From: Nonomuraea coxensis DSM 45129
Lineage (GTDB): Bacteria; Actinomycetota; Actinomycetes; Streptosporangiales; Streptosporangiaceae
DNA: 64,000 nt
Assembly (NCBI RefSeq): GCF_019397265.1
Contig: NZ_CP068985.1
Location: 558,001-622,000 of the forward strand
Direction of reading: 5' to 3'
Shown in pieces: positions 56,864-64,000 of the stretch. The notes under the pieces are model-generated. The model ran no database searches and had not been told where the DNA came from. It saw nothing but the letters and a program-made list of their open reading frames with translations. The number at the start of each line of letters is the position of its first letter. The stretch's first letter is position 1. The position numbers were made by a program, and so were the translations under genes.

Positions 56864-57912
56864 CCACACCTCTCGAGTCAGCGGAGCCCGCCGTCCAGGC
56901 GGCGGGCCCCGCGGACGACCGCCCCGCCCGCCGTGGCACGCTGCGTTACGCGGCGTCCAAGGCAGGCGGGGCGCTGTTCAGCATCGCCATGGTGATCGTC
57001 GGGACGTTCTTCCTTTTCCGCATGCTTCCCGGTGATCCCGTACGCAACCTGGCGCAGGGCCGCAACATGACCCCTGCGCAGCTCGACCTGGAACGTCGCC
57101 GGCTGGGCCTGGACAAGCCGCTGATCGACCAGTTCTTCGACTTCGTCGGCAAGACCCTCCGGCTCGACCTCGGCACCTCCTACGAGTACAAGCGGCCGGT
57201 GCTCGACCTCATCGGCGAGCGCATCGGCCCGACGCTGCTGCTCGCCGGCACCGGGCTGGTCATCGCGGTCAGCCTCGGCATCTGGCAGGGCACCCGCGCC
57301 GGCTGGCGGCACGGCACCCGCTTCGACCGCTTCTCCACCGGCCTGTCGCTGGTGCTGTGGTCGGTGCCGACGTTCTGGCTCGGGCTGCTGCTCATGATGG
57401 TGCTCGGCGTCGGCATCGGGCCGATCCCCGGGCTGTTCCCGTTCAGGGGCATCGAGAGCGTGGACGCGCCCGACGGGTTCGCGTACGTGCTGGACGTCGC
57501 CTCGCACATGGTGCTGCCCTGCCTGACGCTGGTCGCCGTCGTCTACGCCCAGTACCTGCTCGTCATGCGCTCGTCGCTGCTGGAGGAGGTCGGGCAGGAC
57601 TACGTCACCGTGGCGCGGGCCAAGGGGCTGCGCGACGACGACGTGCGGCGGCGGCACGCCGTGCCCAACGCGCTGCTGCCGACCGTGACGCTGGTGTTCA
57701 TGCGGATCGGGTTCGTCGTGGGCGGCGCGGTCACCGTCGAGACCATCTTCACCTGGCCCGGCCTCGGGCAGCTCTTCTACGAGGCGGTGCGGGTGCCGGA
57801 CTTCACGCTCATGCAGGGCACGTTCCTGCTGATCACGGTCGCCGTGATCCTCATGAACACGCTGGCCGACGTGGTCTACCACATCCTCGACCCGAGAGTG
57901 AGGTCGGCATGA
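56860..57912 (+). CDS. ABC transporter permease (DppB-like)
   Basis: A 350-residue membrane protein with six helices and the binding-protein-dependent transport motif (EVGQDYVTVARAKGLRDDDV, the EAA loop). It is the first of two permeases of a peptide/nickel importer, of the DppB/OppB type with the characteristic N-terminal hydrophobic stretch LFSIAMVIVGTFFLFRMLPG. Its ATG overlaps the substrate-binding protein's stop (ATGA) and its own stop overlaps the next permease's start. Confidence 0.93.
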   Translation: MTTPLESAEPAVQAAGPADDRPARRGTLRYAASKAGGALFSIAMVIVGTFFLFRMLPGDPVRNLAQGRNMTPAQLDLERRRLGLDKPLIDQFFDFVGKTLRLDLGTSYEYKRPVLDLIGERIGPTLLLAGTGLVIAVSLGIWQGTRAGWRHGTRFDRFSTGLSLVLWSVPTFWLGLLLMMVLGVGIGPIPGLFPFRGIESVDAPDGFAYVLDVASHMVLPCLTLVAVVYAQYLLVMRSSLLEEVGQDYVTVARAKGLRDDDVRRRHAVPNALLPTVTLVFMRIGFVVGGAVTVETIFTWPGLGQLFYEAVRVPDFTLMQGTFLLITVAVILMNTLADVVYHILDPRVRSA

Positions 57913-58790
57913 CGAGCCTCGCCGCGACGCGGCGCCGCCTCGCGCTGAGCCGCTTCTGGGCCGACTTCCGCACCCATCGGGCCGGGCTCGCCGGCGGGGT
58001 GATCCTGCTGGTCGCCGTGCTGCTCGCGCTCGTCGCCCCGCTGTTCATCAGCGAGAACGTGACCAGCGTCGTCGAGGGCACCGGCCAGAAGTTCGCGCCG
58101 CCCAGCCTCGCCGAGCCGTTCGGCACCGACGAGTCGGGCCGCTCGATCCTGCTCATGGTGTGGTGGGGCTCGCGCACGTCGCTGCTCATCGGCTTCCTCG
58201 CCGCGCTGCTCAGCGTCGTCATCGGCCTCGTGGTCGGCGTCGCGGCCGGGCACTTCCGCGGCTGGGTCGGCGGCGCGCTGATGCGGATCACCGACTGGTT
58301 CCTGGTGCTGCCGTCGCTGGTGACGGCGCTCGTGCTGGCGGCGATCCTGGGCGGCAGCACACTGACGATCGTCACCGCGATCGCGATCACGACCTGGCCC
58401 TCGACCGCCCGGCTGATCCGCGCCCAGACGCTCGCCGTCGAGGCCCGCCCCTACATCGAGCGCTCCAAGGCGCTCGGCGCGGGGCACTGGCACATCACCA
58501 CCCGGCACGTGCTGCCCAACGTGGCCCCGCTGCTGCTGGCCAGCACCACGCTGGAGGTGGCCAGCGCGATCGTGACCGAGTCCACGCTCGCCTTCCTCGG
58601 CGCCAGCGCCAACAAGACGTCCTGGGGCACGATGCTGCGCGCCTCCTACGACTTCGGCGCCGCCACCAACGCGGCCTGGTGGTACATCCTCATCCCCGGC
58701 CTGGCCATCCTCATCGTCGTCATGGCGTTCACCCTCATGGGGCGGGCGCTGGAGGCCGTGCTCAACCCCCAGCTCAGGAGGAAGGCGTGA
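57909..58790 (+). CDS. ABC transporter permease (DppC-like)
   Basis: A 293-residue permease. RFWADFRTHRAGLAGGVILL starts the DppC/OppC pattern, LAEPFGTDESGRSILLMVWW and SLLIGFLAALLSVVIGLVVG follow, and ARPYIERSKALGAGHWHITT is the EAA loop contacting the ATPases. ATG 57909 overlaps the previous stop (ATGA); its own stop overlaps the next GTG. Partner of the DppB-like permease. Confidence 0.93.
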   Translation: MTSLAATRRRLALSRFWADFRTHRAGLAGGVILLVAVLLALVAPLFISENVTSVVEGTGQKFAPPSLAEPFGTDESGRSILLMVWWGSRTSLLIGFLAALLSVVIGLVVGVAAGHFRGWVGGALMRITDWFLVLPSLVTALVLAAILGGSTLTIVTAIAITTWPSTARLIRAQTLAVEARPYIERSKALGAGHWHITTRHVLPNVAPLLLASTTLEVASAIVTESTLAFLGASANKTSWGTMLRASYDFGAATNAAWWYILIPGLAILIVVMAFTLMGRALEAVLNPQLRRKA

Positions 58791-59761
58791 GTCTCCTCGA
58801 ACTCGATGACGTGTCGGTGACGTACCGCATCGCCGCGGGCGAGGTGCCCGCGGTGCGCGGCGTGTCGCTGACCCTCGACTCCGGAGCGGCGCTCGGAGTC
58901 GCCGGCGAGTCGGGATCCGGCAAGTCGACGCTGGCCATGGCGCTGCTCCGGCTCCTGCCCCGGGACGCGCGCGTCGACGGCCGGATCCTCCTCGGCGGCG
59001 AGGACATCGCCGCCATGACGTGGGGACGCCTGCGGGCCGTGCGCTGGGCGGAGGCGTCGATCGTCTTCCAGGGCGCGCAGCACGGGCTCAACCCCGTGCG
59101 CAGGATCGGCGACCAGATCGCCGAGCCGCTGCTCGTCCACGGCCTGGCCAAGCCCGAGGGCGCCCGCAAGCGGGTGACCGAGCTGCTCGAACAGGTCGGC
59201 CTGCCGGCCTGGCGGGCGCGCAGCTACCCGCACGAGCTGTCGGGCGGCCAGCGACAGCGCGTGATGATCGCAATGGCGCTGGCCTGCTCGCCGCGGCTGA
59301 TCATCGCCGACGAGCCGACCACCGCGCTCGACGTCATGGTCCAGGCGCAGGTCCTGACGCTGATCAAGGAGCTGGTCGCCGAGCACGGCATCTCGCTGAT
59401 CATGATCTCGCACGACCTGTCGGTGCTCGCCGACGTCTGCGACCAGCTCGCGGTCATGTACGCCGGCCGCGTCGTCGAGCACGGCCCCTCCGCGCAGGTC
59501 TTCCACGACCCGCGGCACCCGTACGCGAAGGCGCTGGCGGCGGCGTTCCCGACCGTGGGCGACCCGGCCTCGCGCATGGCGCCCCAGGGGCTCGGCGGCG
59601 ACCCGCCCGACCCCATGCAGCTCCCGACCGGCTGCGCCTTCCACCCGCGCTGCCCGGTCGCGCTGCCGGAATGCGCGAGCACCGACGTGGAGCTCTGGCC
59701 GGCCGGTCCCGGCCGCGTCGCGGCCTGCGTGCACGTACGGGCCAAGGAGGAAGCCTCATGA
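58787..59761 (+). CDS. ABC transporter ATP-binding protein (DppD-like)
   Basis: A 324-residue ATPase of the oligopeptide/dipeptide type. Walker A is GESGSGKST, the signature LSGGQRQRVMIAMALACSPR, Walker B LIIADEPTTALD and the H-loop ISHDL. The C-terminus (GCAFHPRCPVALPECAS) carries the conserved Cys motif that binds an iron-sulphur cluster in DppD-type ATPases. GTG 58787 overlaps the permease stop, and its own stop overlaps the next ATG. Confidence 0.93.
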   Translation: MSLLELDDVSVTYRIAAGEVPAVRGVSLTLDSGAALGVAGESGSGKSTLAMALLRLLPRDARVDGRILLGGEDIAAMTWGRLRAVRWAEASIVFQGAQHGLNPVRRIGDQIAEPLLVHGLAKPEGARKRVTELLEQVGLPAWRARSYPHELSGGQRQRVMIAMALACSPRLIIADEPTTALDVMVQAQVLTLIKELVAEHGISLIMISHDLSVLADVCDQLAVMYAGRVVEHGPSAQVFHDPRHPYAKALAAAFPTVGDPASRMAPQGLGGDPPDPMQLPTGCAFHPRCPVALPECASTDVELWPAGPGRVAACVHVRAKEEAS

Positions 59762-60762
59762 CCGAGACGCAGACCCCCGCCGAGGCGGTCGAGACCTCGC
59801 GGCCCACCCTGCTGGAGGCCCGCGACCTGCGCGTGGAGTTCAGCTCGCGGGGCCGCAGGGCGCGCGCCGTCGACGGCGTCAACCTGGCCATCGGCAAGGG
59901 CGAGATCGTCGCGCTGGTCGGCGAGTCGGGCTGCGGCAAGACCACGCTCGCCCGCACCCTGCTCGGCCTCGAACGCCCCACCGCCGGCGAGGTCCGCTTC
60001 GACGGGGCCGCGCTCGACTACCGGGCGCGGGCGCTCAAGGCGTACCGCCGGCAGGTCCAGCTCGTCCTCCAGGACCCGATGGGCTCGCTCAACCCCCGCC
60101 ACACCGTGTACGAGGCCGTCGCCGAGGGCCCCCGCATCCACGGCCTCGCCGACGAGCGGGACGTCGTGGCCACGGCCCTGTCCCGCGCCGGGCTCCGGCC
60201 GCCGGACCGGTTCTTCCTGCGCCACCCGCACGAGCTGTCCGGCGGGCAGCGGCAGCGCGTGGTGATCGCGGGCGCGCTGGCCCTCGATCCGAAGGTGCTG
60301 ATCGCCGACGAGCCGGTGGCCTCCCTGGACGCCTCCGTACGCGGCGAGATCCTGGCGCTGCTGCTCCGGCTGCGCGCCGAGCTGGGGCTGTCGGCGCTGG
60401 TCGTCACGCACGACCTCGGGCTGGCGTGGAACATCGCCGACCGGGTCGCCGTGATGTACCTCGGCAGGATCGTCGAGTCGGGGCCGGTCGAGCAGGTGCT
60501 GACCGCGCCGCGGCACCCGTACACGCAGGCGCTGCTGTCGGTGCTGCCGGAGTCGCCGGAACGGGTGGTGCTGACCGGCGAGCCGCCGGACCCGACCCGC
60601 ATCCCCGGCGGGTGCCGCTTCCACGCCCGCTGCCAGGTGCTCGCCTCGGGGCGGGCGGCCGAGGCCGGGGTGGACGGCAGGTGCCGTACGGAGCCGCCGG
60701 CCGTCCTGCCCGCCGTCGCCGGGGCGCAGGCGGCCTGCCACTACGCGGACGTGTCCGGCTGA
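59758..60762 (+). CDS. ABC transporter ATP-binding protein (DppF-like)
   Basis: A 334-residue ATPase with Walker A GESGCGKTT, signature LSGGQRQRVVIAGALALDPK, Walker B VLIADEPVASLD and H-loop VTHDL. The C-terminal GGCRFHARCQVL end has the first two Cys of the DppD/OppF Cys motif and later CRTEPPA and ACHYA. It is the second ATPase of the importer. Its last 22 bases overlap the end of the convergent regulator remnant. The five genes form a single operon in which every junction overlaps. Confidence 0.93.
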   Translation: MTETQTPAEAVETSRPTLLEARDLRVEFSSRGRRARAVDGVNLAIGKGEIVALVGESGCGKTTLARTLLGLERPTAGEVRFDGAALDYRARALKAYRRQVQLVLQDPMGSLNPRHTVYEAVAEGPRIHGLADERDVVATALSRAGLRPPDRFFLRHPHELSGGQRQRVVIAGALALDPKVLIADEPVASLDASVRGEILALLLRLRAELGLSALVVTHDLGLAWNIADRVAVMYLGRIVESGPVEQVLTAPRHPYTQALLSVLPESPERVVLTGEPPDPTRIPGGCRFHARCQVLASGRAAEAGVDGRCRTEPPAVLPAVAGAQAACHYADVSG

Positions 60763-61058
60763 CCGAGATCGGCGTCGTGCACCAGGATGGCCGCCTGGAC
60801 CCGGTTGGCCAGGCCCAGCTTGGCCAGCACCCGGCTGACGTGCGCCTTGACCGTGGCCTCGGTGAGGCGCAGCTCGCGGCCGATCTCGGCGTTGGACAGG
60901 CCGCGGGCCAGGGCTCTGATCACGTCCTCCTCGCGGCCGGGCAGCCCGGCAGGCGGCGACCCGGGAGCACGGTCGGTGGCACGGTCGGTGGCCCGGTCGG
61001 TGGCCCGGTCGGTGGCACGGAGCACGCCGAGCACGTCGCGCAGGTTCGCCAGCGCCTC
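60741..61058 (-). pseudogene. fused remnant of a histidine kinase and a NarL-type response regulator
   Basis: From the 3' end, residues match the C-terminal LuxR HTH of a response regulator (LPGREEDVIRALARGLSNAE, then LTEATVKAHVSRVLAKLGLA). Upstream in the same frame come four ATDR repeats and then SNGEALANLRDVLGVLR, a good match to the dimerisation region of NarX/DesK-type histidine kinases. The kinase's ATPase domain and the regulator's receiver are missing and no start with a ribosome site is seen. The frame meets the headless hydrolase at about 61055. Confidence 0.65.
60967..61014. repeat. 12-bp tandem repeat inside the kinase/regulator remnant
   Basis: Four direct copies of GCACGGTCGGTG or GCCCGGTCGGTG, followed by a partial fifth, encode A-T-D-R on the minus strand. 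They sit exactly where the kinase part ends and the regulator part begins, as though the deletion arose by recombination between repeats. Confidence 0.75.
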
Positions 61059-61501
61059 GCCATTCGATGGGCGGCAACAGCTCCGCCGCCGCCCTGGCGA
61101 CGGACCGCCGCCTGAAGGCCGGCGCCAACCTGGACGGGACCTTCTTCCCGCCGGTGAAGCGGCTGGACCGGCCGTTCCTGATGATCGGCGCTCCGCGCAC
61201 GCACGCCTGGGACGGCACCGACGACTCCTGGAAGAAGTCCTGGGCCCATCTGAAGGGCCCGAAGAAGTGGATCACGATCGCCGGCACCGACCACTCCGCC
61301 TTCGTCGACTACGCGGTGCTGCGGCCCCGGCTCGGCCTCCCCGCGCAGGAGCTCGACGGCGCGCGGGCGCTCCGGATCACCCGCGACCATCTCGCGGCCT
61401 TCCTTGACCGCCACCTGCGGGGGCGGACGACGCCGGTCCCCGCCTATCCCGAGGTCGCCGATCAGGGGCGGAAGGCGGCGGCGTTCTCCTCGGCCCACTG
61501 A
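61054..61501 (+). pseudogene. N-terminally truncated alpha/beta hydrolase
   Basis: The frame opens inside the nucleophile elbow (HSMGGNSSAAALA) and continues as a normal hydrolase C-terminus: RRLKAGANLDGTFFPPVKR, LMIGAPRTHAWDG, and DHSAFVDYAVLRPRL with the catalytic His. All of the N-terminal half with its first strands is gone, so it cannot fold. The best match is to the secreted/platelet-activating-factor acetylhydrolase-like group. It ends at a stop overlapping the NmrA-like gene by 40 bases. Confidence 0.6.
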
Positions 61502-62286
61502 CGGAAGCTCCTGGCGTCCCGGCCGGTGACCTCCTTGACGGTCGGGACGACGGTGTAGCCGACCTCCGGCGTCTCGCCGAGCGCGTGGACCAGGAACTCG
61601 ACGGTCTCCTCGCCCATGCCGTCGGCGCGCCACTTGGCGCGGGCCTCGTCCACGGTGAGCTCGACGAAGCGCACGTCCCTGCCGACGGCGCCGGCGAGGA
61701 TCGCGACCTTCTCCCTGAGCGTGATCGCCTCCGGGCCGGTCAGCACGTACGTGCGCCCGCCGTGCCCGCCCTCGACGAGCACGGTCGCGGCGACGGCGGC
61801 GATGTCGCGCTCGTGCACCAGCGCGCTCAGCCGGTCGCCGAACGGCTCCTTGATGACGCCTTCCGTCCGGACCGTCTCCGCCCACCAGCGCAGCGTGTTG
61901 GACATGAACTCGACAGGGTGCAGCAGCGTCCACTCGATGCCGCTGCCGGCGAGCGCCCGCTCCAGGTCGCCCTCCTCGCGCCCGCCAAGCACGGTGGCCC
62001 GCCGCACGCCGGCCTCGGCGGCCAGCTCGACCAGGGCGGCGCCGTCGGGGAGCGGGGCGTAGTCGTCGCCCGCGAAGGTGATGAGGTGCGCGGCCTCGAC
62101 CCCGTCGAAGACGCCCGCCAGCTCGGCGGGCCGGGCGAGGTCGCCCGCGACCACCTCGACGCCCTCGGGCAGGCCGGCCGTGTCGGGGTTCCTGGTCAGG
62201 GCGCGGACCCGCTGCCCGGCGGCGAGCAGCTCCTCGACGAGGAGGCGGCCGACGGTCCCGGTGGCGCCGGTGACGAGAACGGTCAT
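61462..62286 (-). CDS. NmrA-like NAD(P)-binding reductase
   Basis: A 274-residue atypical short-chain dehydrogenase of the NmrA/quinone oxidoreductase-2 type. It starts MTVLVTGATGTVGRLLVEEL with the GxxGxxG nucleotide-binding loop, continues LTRNPDTAGLPEGVEVVAGD and HLITFAGDDY, and ends with VPTVKEVTGRDARSFRQWAE, typical of actinomycete NmrA-type proteins. The catalytic Tyr-x3-Lys of classical SDRs is absent, so it is a redox sensor or an atypical reductase. A strong palindrome overlays its promoter. Its 3' end is 40 bases inside the truncated hydrolase. Confidence 0.88.
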   Translation of the reverse strand: MTVLVTGATGTVGRLLVEELLAAGQRVRALTRNPDTAGLPEGVEVVAGDLARPAELAGVFDGVEAAHLITFAGDDYAPLPDGAALVELAAEAGVRRATVLGGREEGDLERALAGSGIEWTLLHPVEFMSNTLRWWAETVRTEGVIKEPFGDRLSALVHERDIAAVAATVLVEGGHGGRTYVLTGPEAITLREKVAILAGAVGRDVRFVELTVDEARAKWRADGMGEETVEFLVHALGETPEVGYTVVPTVKEVTGRDARSFRQWAEENAAAFRP

Positions 62287-62311
62287 GGTGAACCCTTCCT
62301 TCGGAACGGAA

Positions 62312-62337
62312 CGTTCTGCTCTTATATTAGCAGAACG
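62312..62337. promoter_or_regulatory. palindromic operator over the promoter of the NmrA-like gene
   Basis: CGTTCTGCT (62312-62320) and AGCAGAACG (62329-62337) form a perfect 9-bp inverted repeat with 8-base spacer CTTATATT, whose minus-strand reading AATATAAG gives a -10-like TATAAG. It lies 25 bases before the gene's ATG and 8 bases after the stop of the upstream monooxygenase, so it gives the gene its own regulated promoter. Confidence 0.75.
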
Positions 62338-62344
62338 GAATGGT

Positions 62345-63523
62345 TCATTCCATGTAATCCTTGAGCGTGATGGCGTTCGCCGCCTGCCGGATCGGCCCGG
62401 CGACGCGCTCCACCACGCGGTCGCGGCCCGGCAGGCGGGGGAGCAGCCGGATCATCGCGAGCTGGAACCACAGCGCCAGCCGTGACGGGATCACCATGCC
62501 CTTGAGGTTGGCGTCCGCCAGCGCCTGGTTGGCCGCGACGAAGCCGCGCAGCTCCCGCTCGTAGCCCTCCGGGCCACGGCCCGCCGCCAGCTCGCCGGCC
62601 AGCACGTACGCCCCCACGATCGCCAGGCTCGTGCCCTGCCCCGAGGCGGGGGAGGCGCAGTACGCCGCGTCGCCGAGCAGCACGACCCGCCCCTTCGACC
62701 AGCGGTCCATCCGGATCTGGCAGACCGCGTCGAAGTAGAGGTCGTCGGCCTCGCGCACCGCGTCGAGCAGGCGCGGCACCTCCCAGCGCATCCCGGACAT
62801 GGCCTCGGCCAGCAGCTCCTTCTGCCGCTCGACGTCCCGGTGGTCGTAGACGAGCGCCGGGGACGACCAGATGAACGCGGCCCGCGCCACGCCGTCGTCC
62901 TGGCGGGTGCTGTAGACGTTGGCGGTGCGGCCGGGCGCCGCGTGCACCGCCTCCTCGCGGTCCAGGCCGAGCGGGTCGGGCACCGAGCAGATCGAGATGT
63001 AGTGGCCGAGGTGGCGCACGAAACGCTCCTCGGGGCCGAACGCCAGCCCGCGCACGTTGGAGTGCGCGCCGTCGGCCCCGACCACCAGGTCGAACGCGCG
63101 GGGGAGCGAACGTTCGAAGGTGACCGTGCCGTCCTCGGCGACGGCCGTGATCGAGTCGTCGAAGACGTACTCGACCTCGTCGCGGGTCAGCTCGTACAGC
63201 AGCTCGTTGAGGTCGCCGCGCATGATCTCGACGTCGTCGCCGGTGCGCCCGCCGAACAGGTCGGCGTCCATGGTCGCGACCTTCTTGCCGGCGGCGTCGT
63301 AGTGGGTGGCGACGCGCATGTCCGTGGCGCGGGCGCGGACCGCGTCCATGAGGCCCATGCGCTCGATCACCCGCAGCGCCGCGCCCCGGATGTCCACCTT
63401 GTAGCCGCCGGCGCGGACGGCGGGGGCCCGCTCGACCACGGTGACGGTGAAGCCGTGGCGGCGCAGCCAGTAGGCCGCGGACGTGCCGGCGATGCTCGCG
63501 CCGGAGATGAGGATGTTCGCCAT
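62345..63523 (-). CDS. FAD-dependent monooxygenase (PHBH type)
   Basis: A 392-residue flavoprotein hydroxylase. It opens with ILISGASIAGTSAAYWLRRH (FAD-binding Rossmann loop) and VERAPAVRAGGYKVDIRGAA, has the DG-type motif in LVVGADGAHSNVRGLAF, and the GD motif GDAAYCASPASGQGTSLAI that contacts the FAD phosphates. Such class A enzymes hydroxylate aromatic compounds or drugs (tetracycline-type TetX relatives belong here) using NAD(P)H and oxygen. It is divergent from a TetR gene with a good operator between, so it is probably inducible by its substrate. Confidence 0.92.
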   Translation of the reverse strand: MANILISGASIAGTSAAYWLRRHGFTVTVVERAPAVRAGGYKVDIRGAALRVIERMGLMDAVRARATDMRVATHYDAAGKKVATMDADLFGGRTGDDVEIMRGDLNELLYELTRDEVEYVFDDSITAVAEDGTVTFERSLPRAFDLVVGADGAHSNVRGLAFGPEERFVRHLGHYISICSVPDPLGLDREEAVHAAPGRTANVYSTRQDDGVARAAFIWSSPALVYDHRDVERQKELLAEAMSGMRWEVPRLLDAVREADDLYFDAVCQIRMDRWSKGRVVLLGDAAYCASPASGQGTSLAIVGAYVLAGELAAGRGPEGYERELRGFVAANQALADANLKGMVIPSRLALWFQLAMIRLLPRLPGRDRVVERVAGPIRQAANAITLKDYME

Positions 63524-63539
63524 GCCGCCGACGGTACAG

Positions 63540-63565
63540 GCGTCTTAGACGCTTGTCTAGGACGC
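63540..63565. promoter_or_regulatory. operator between the monooxygenase and TetR genes
   Basis: GCGTCTTAGAC (63540-63550) and GTCTAGGACGC (63555-63565) form an inverted repeat with one mismatch in 11 and a 4-base spacer. It lies in the middle of the 60-base gap between the two starts, the expected place for the TetR protein to control both genes. Confidence 0.75.
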
Positions 63566-63583
63566 TTGTGCTACTCTGACGGC

Positions 63584-64000
63584 ATGGGAAACAGGGAGGA
63601 CCTGCTGGCGGGCGCCAAGCGATGCCTGGTCGAGAAGGGCTACACCCGCACCACGGCGCGCGACGTCGCGAAAGCGTCGGGCGTGAGCCTCGCGGCCATC
63701 GGCTACCACTTCAAGTCGAAGGAGGCGCTGCTCAACGAGGCGCTGTTCGAGGTCATGCGGGAGTGGGGCGAGGAGCTGGCGGCCACGCTGTCGGCCGAGG
63801 CCGAGCCGGGCGCGGACCGGCTGGAGCGCTTCGCCGTCGCCTGGGACCGGGTGCTGGAGTCGTTCGGGCGGCTGCGACCGCTGTGGGTGACGCAGCTCGA
63901 ACTCCTGGGGCAGGTCGAGCACCTGCCGGAGGTGCGCGAGCAGCTCGCCGCCGCGAACCGGGAGGCCCAGGCCGGGCTCGCCGAGCTGTTCGACGGCGGT
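63584..64000 (+). CDS. TetR family regulator, C-terminus cut by window edge
   Basis: The first 139 codons are present. GNREDLLAGAKRCLVEKGYT, then ARDVAKASGVSLAAIGYHFK with the recognition helix ending in YHFKSKE, is the TetR DNA-binding domain; the following residues (LNEALFEVMREWGEELAATL) begin the ligand-binding domain, which runs out of the window. It is divergent from the FAD monooxygenase and most likely represses it through the operator at 63540-63565. Confidence 0.92.
   Translation, partial: MGNREDLLAGAKRCLVEKGYTRTTARDVAKASGVSLAAIGYHFKSKEALLNEALFEVMREWGEELAATLSAEAEPGADRLERFAVAWDRVLESFGRLRPLWVTQLELLGQVEHLPEVREQLAAANREAQAGLAELFDGG

Noticed and set aside
60967..61014. The 12-bp repeats as a CRISPR array or VNTR
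   Set aside because: Units are contiguous without spacers, far too short for CRISPR, and in frame with a protein remnant.
60741..61034. An intact NarL-type response regulator
   Set aside because: Only the DNA-binding end is present; the receiver domain with its phosphorylated Asp is missing and no start with a ribosome site exists.

Overview
The window is 64 kb of high-GC DNA from an actinomycete. The gene families (ECF41 sigma factor, LAL-type LuxR regulator, F420/PPOX-type protein, GH25 and NlpC cell-wall hydrolases, a ChaA-like antiporter, a DrrAB-like ABC pair) and the order tRNA-Thr, tRNA-Met, rpmG, two MaoC-type dehydratase genes, murB suggest a Streptosporangiales-type organism (Nonomuraea-like). 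That placement is inference, since no 16S or marker tree can be run here. No insertion sequence, CRISPR array, prophage or large biosynthetic cluster was seen.

1-8.2 kb: small stand-alone metabolic and regulatory genes (HTH regulator, NUDIX, aldo/keto reductase with a divergent MerR regulator and clear operator, GNAT, a GlxA-like regulator with a PPOX protein and a membrane protein, a saccharopine-dehydrogenase-like protein, an anti-sigma-type ATPase, a GlsB/YeaQ membrane protein). 8.2-11.6 kb: a complete P450 cassette (ferredoxin reductase, P450, 3Fe-4S ferredoxin) with a divergent TetR gene. 11.6-20 kb: a membrane-anchored trypsin-like protease with a repetitive tail, a flavin reductase, NUDIX, ChaA-like antiporter, DrrAB-like transporter, and two secreted cell-wall hydrolases.

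20-25.4 kb: conserved housekeeping block with tRNA-Thr(GGT), tRNA-Met(CAT), rpmG, hadA/hadB-like genes, a glycosyltransferase-like gene, murB, and a yybP-ykoY-type manganese riboswitch ahead of a TMEM165/GDT1 family Mn2+/Ca2+ transporter that starts with TTG. The secE-nusG-rplK genes that commonly lie further along this block in actinobacteria are not in the window.

25.4-32.7 kb is the accessory region and the most interesting part. It holds a HEPN-domain gene in an overlapping cluster with two unknown genes, a divergent small HTH-like gene with 13-bp iteron-like repeats between them, a fragment of an ECF41 sigma factor, a frameshifted membrane-protein gene, an intact ECF41 sigma factor facing a VOC gene with matching divergent ECF41-type promoters, and a two-gene AbiE-like module (PD-(D/E)XK-plus-winged-helix protein and a nucleotidyltransferase).

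32.7-52.2 kb: ArsC-like protein, LAL regulator, deoC with an active and an inactive aldehyde dehydrogenase, amidase, threonine-synthase-like enzyme, an overlapping ArsR-hrpB-GNAT operon with divergent MFS gene, uppP, AraC regulator with HAD protein, PspC, alpha/beta hydrolase with Cys in the nucleophile position, lipB. 52.2-60.8 kb: amino-acid permease, PfpI protein, CopZ-like chaperone behind a CsoR-like operator, and a five-gene peptide/nickel-type ABC importer with every junction overlapping. 60.7-61.5 kb: a rearrangement scar where a histidine-kinase/response-regulator remnant meets a headless hydrolase. 61.5-64 kb: NmrA-like reductase, FAD monooxygenase and a divergent TetR gene cut by the window end; both have strong palindromic operators.
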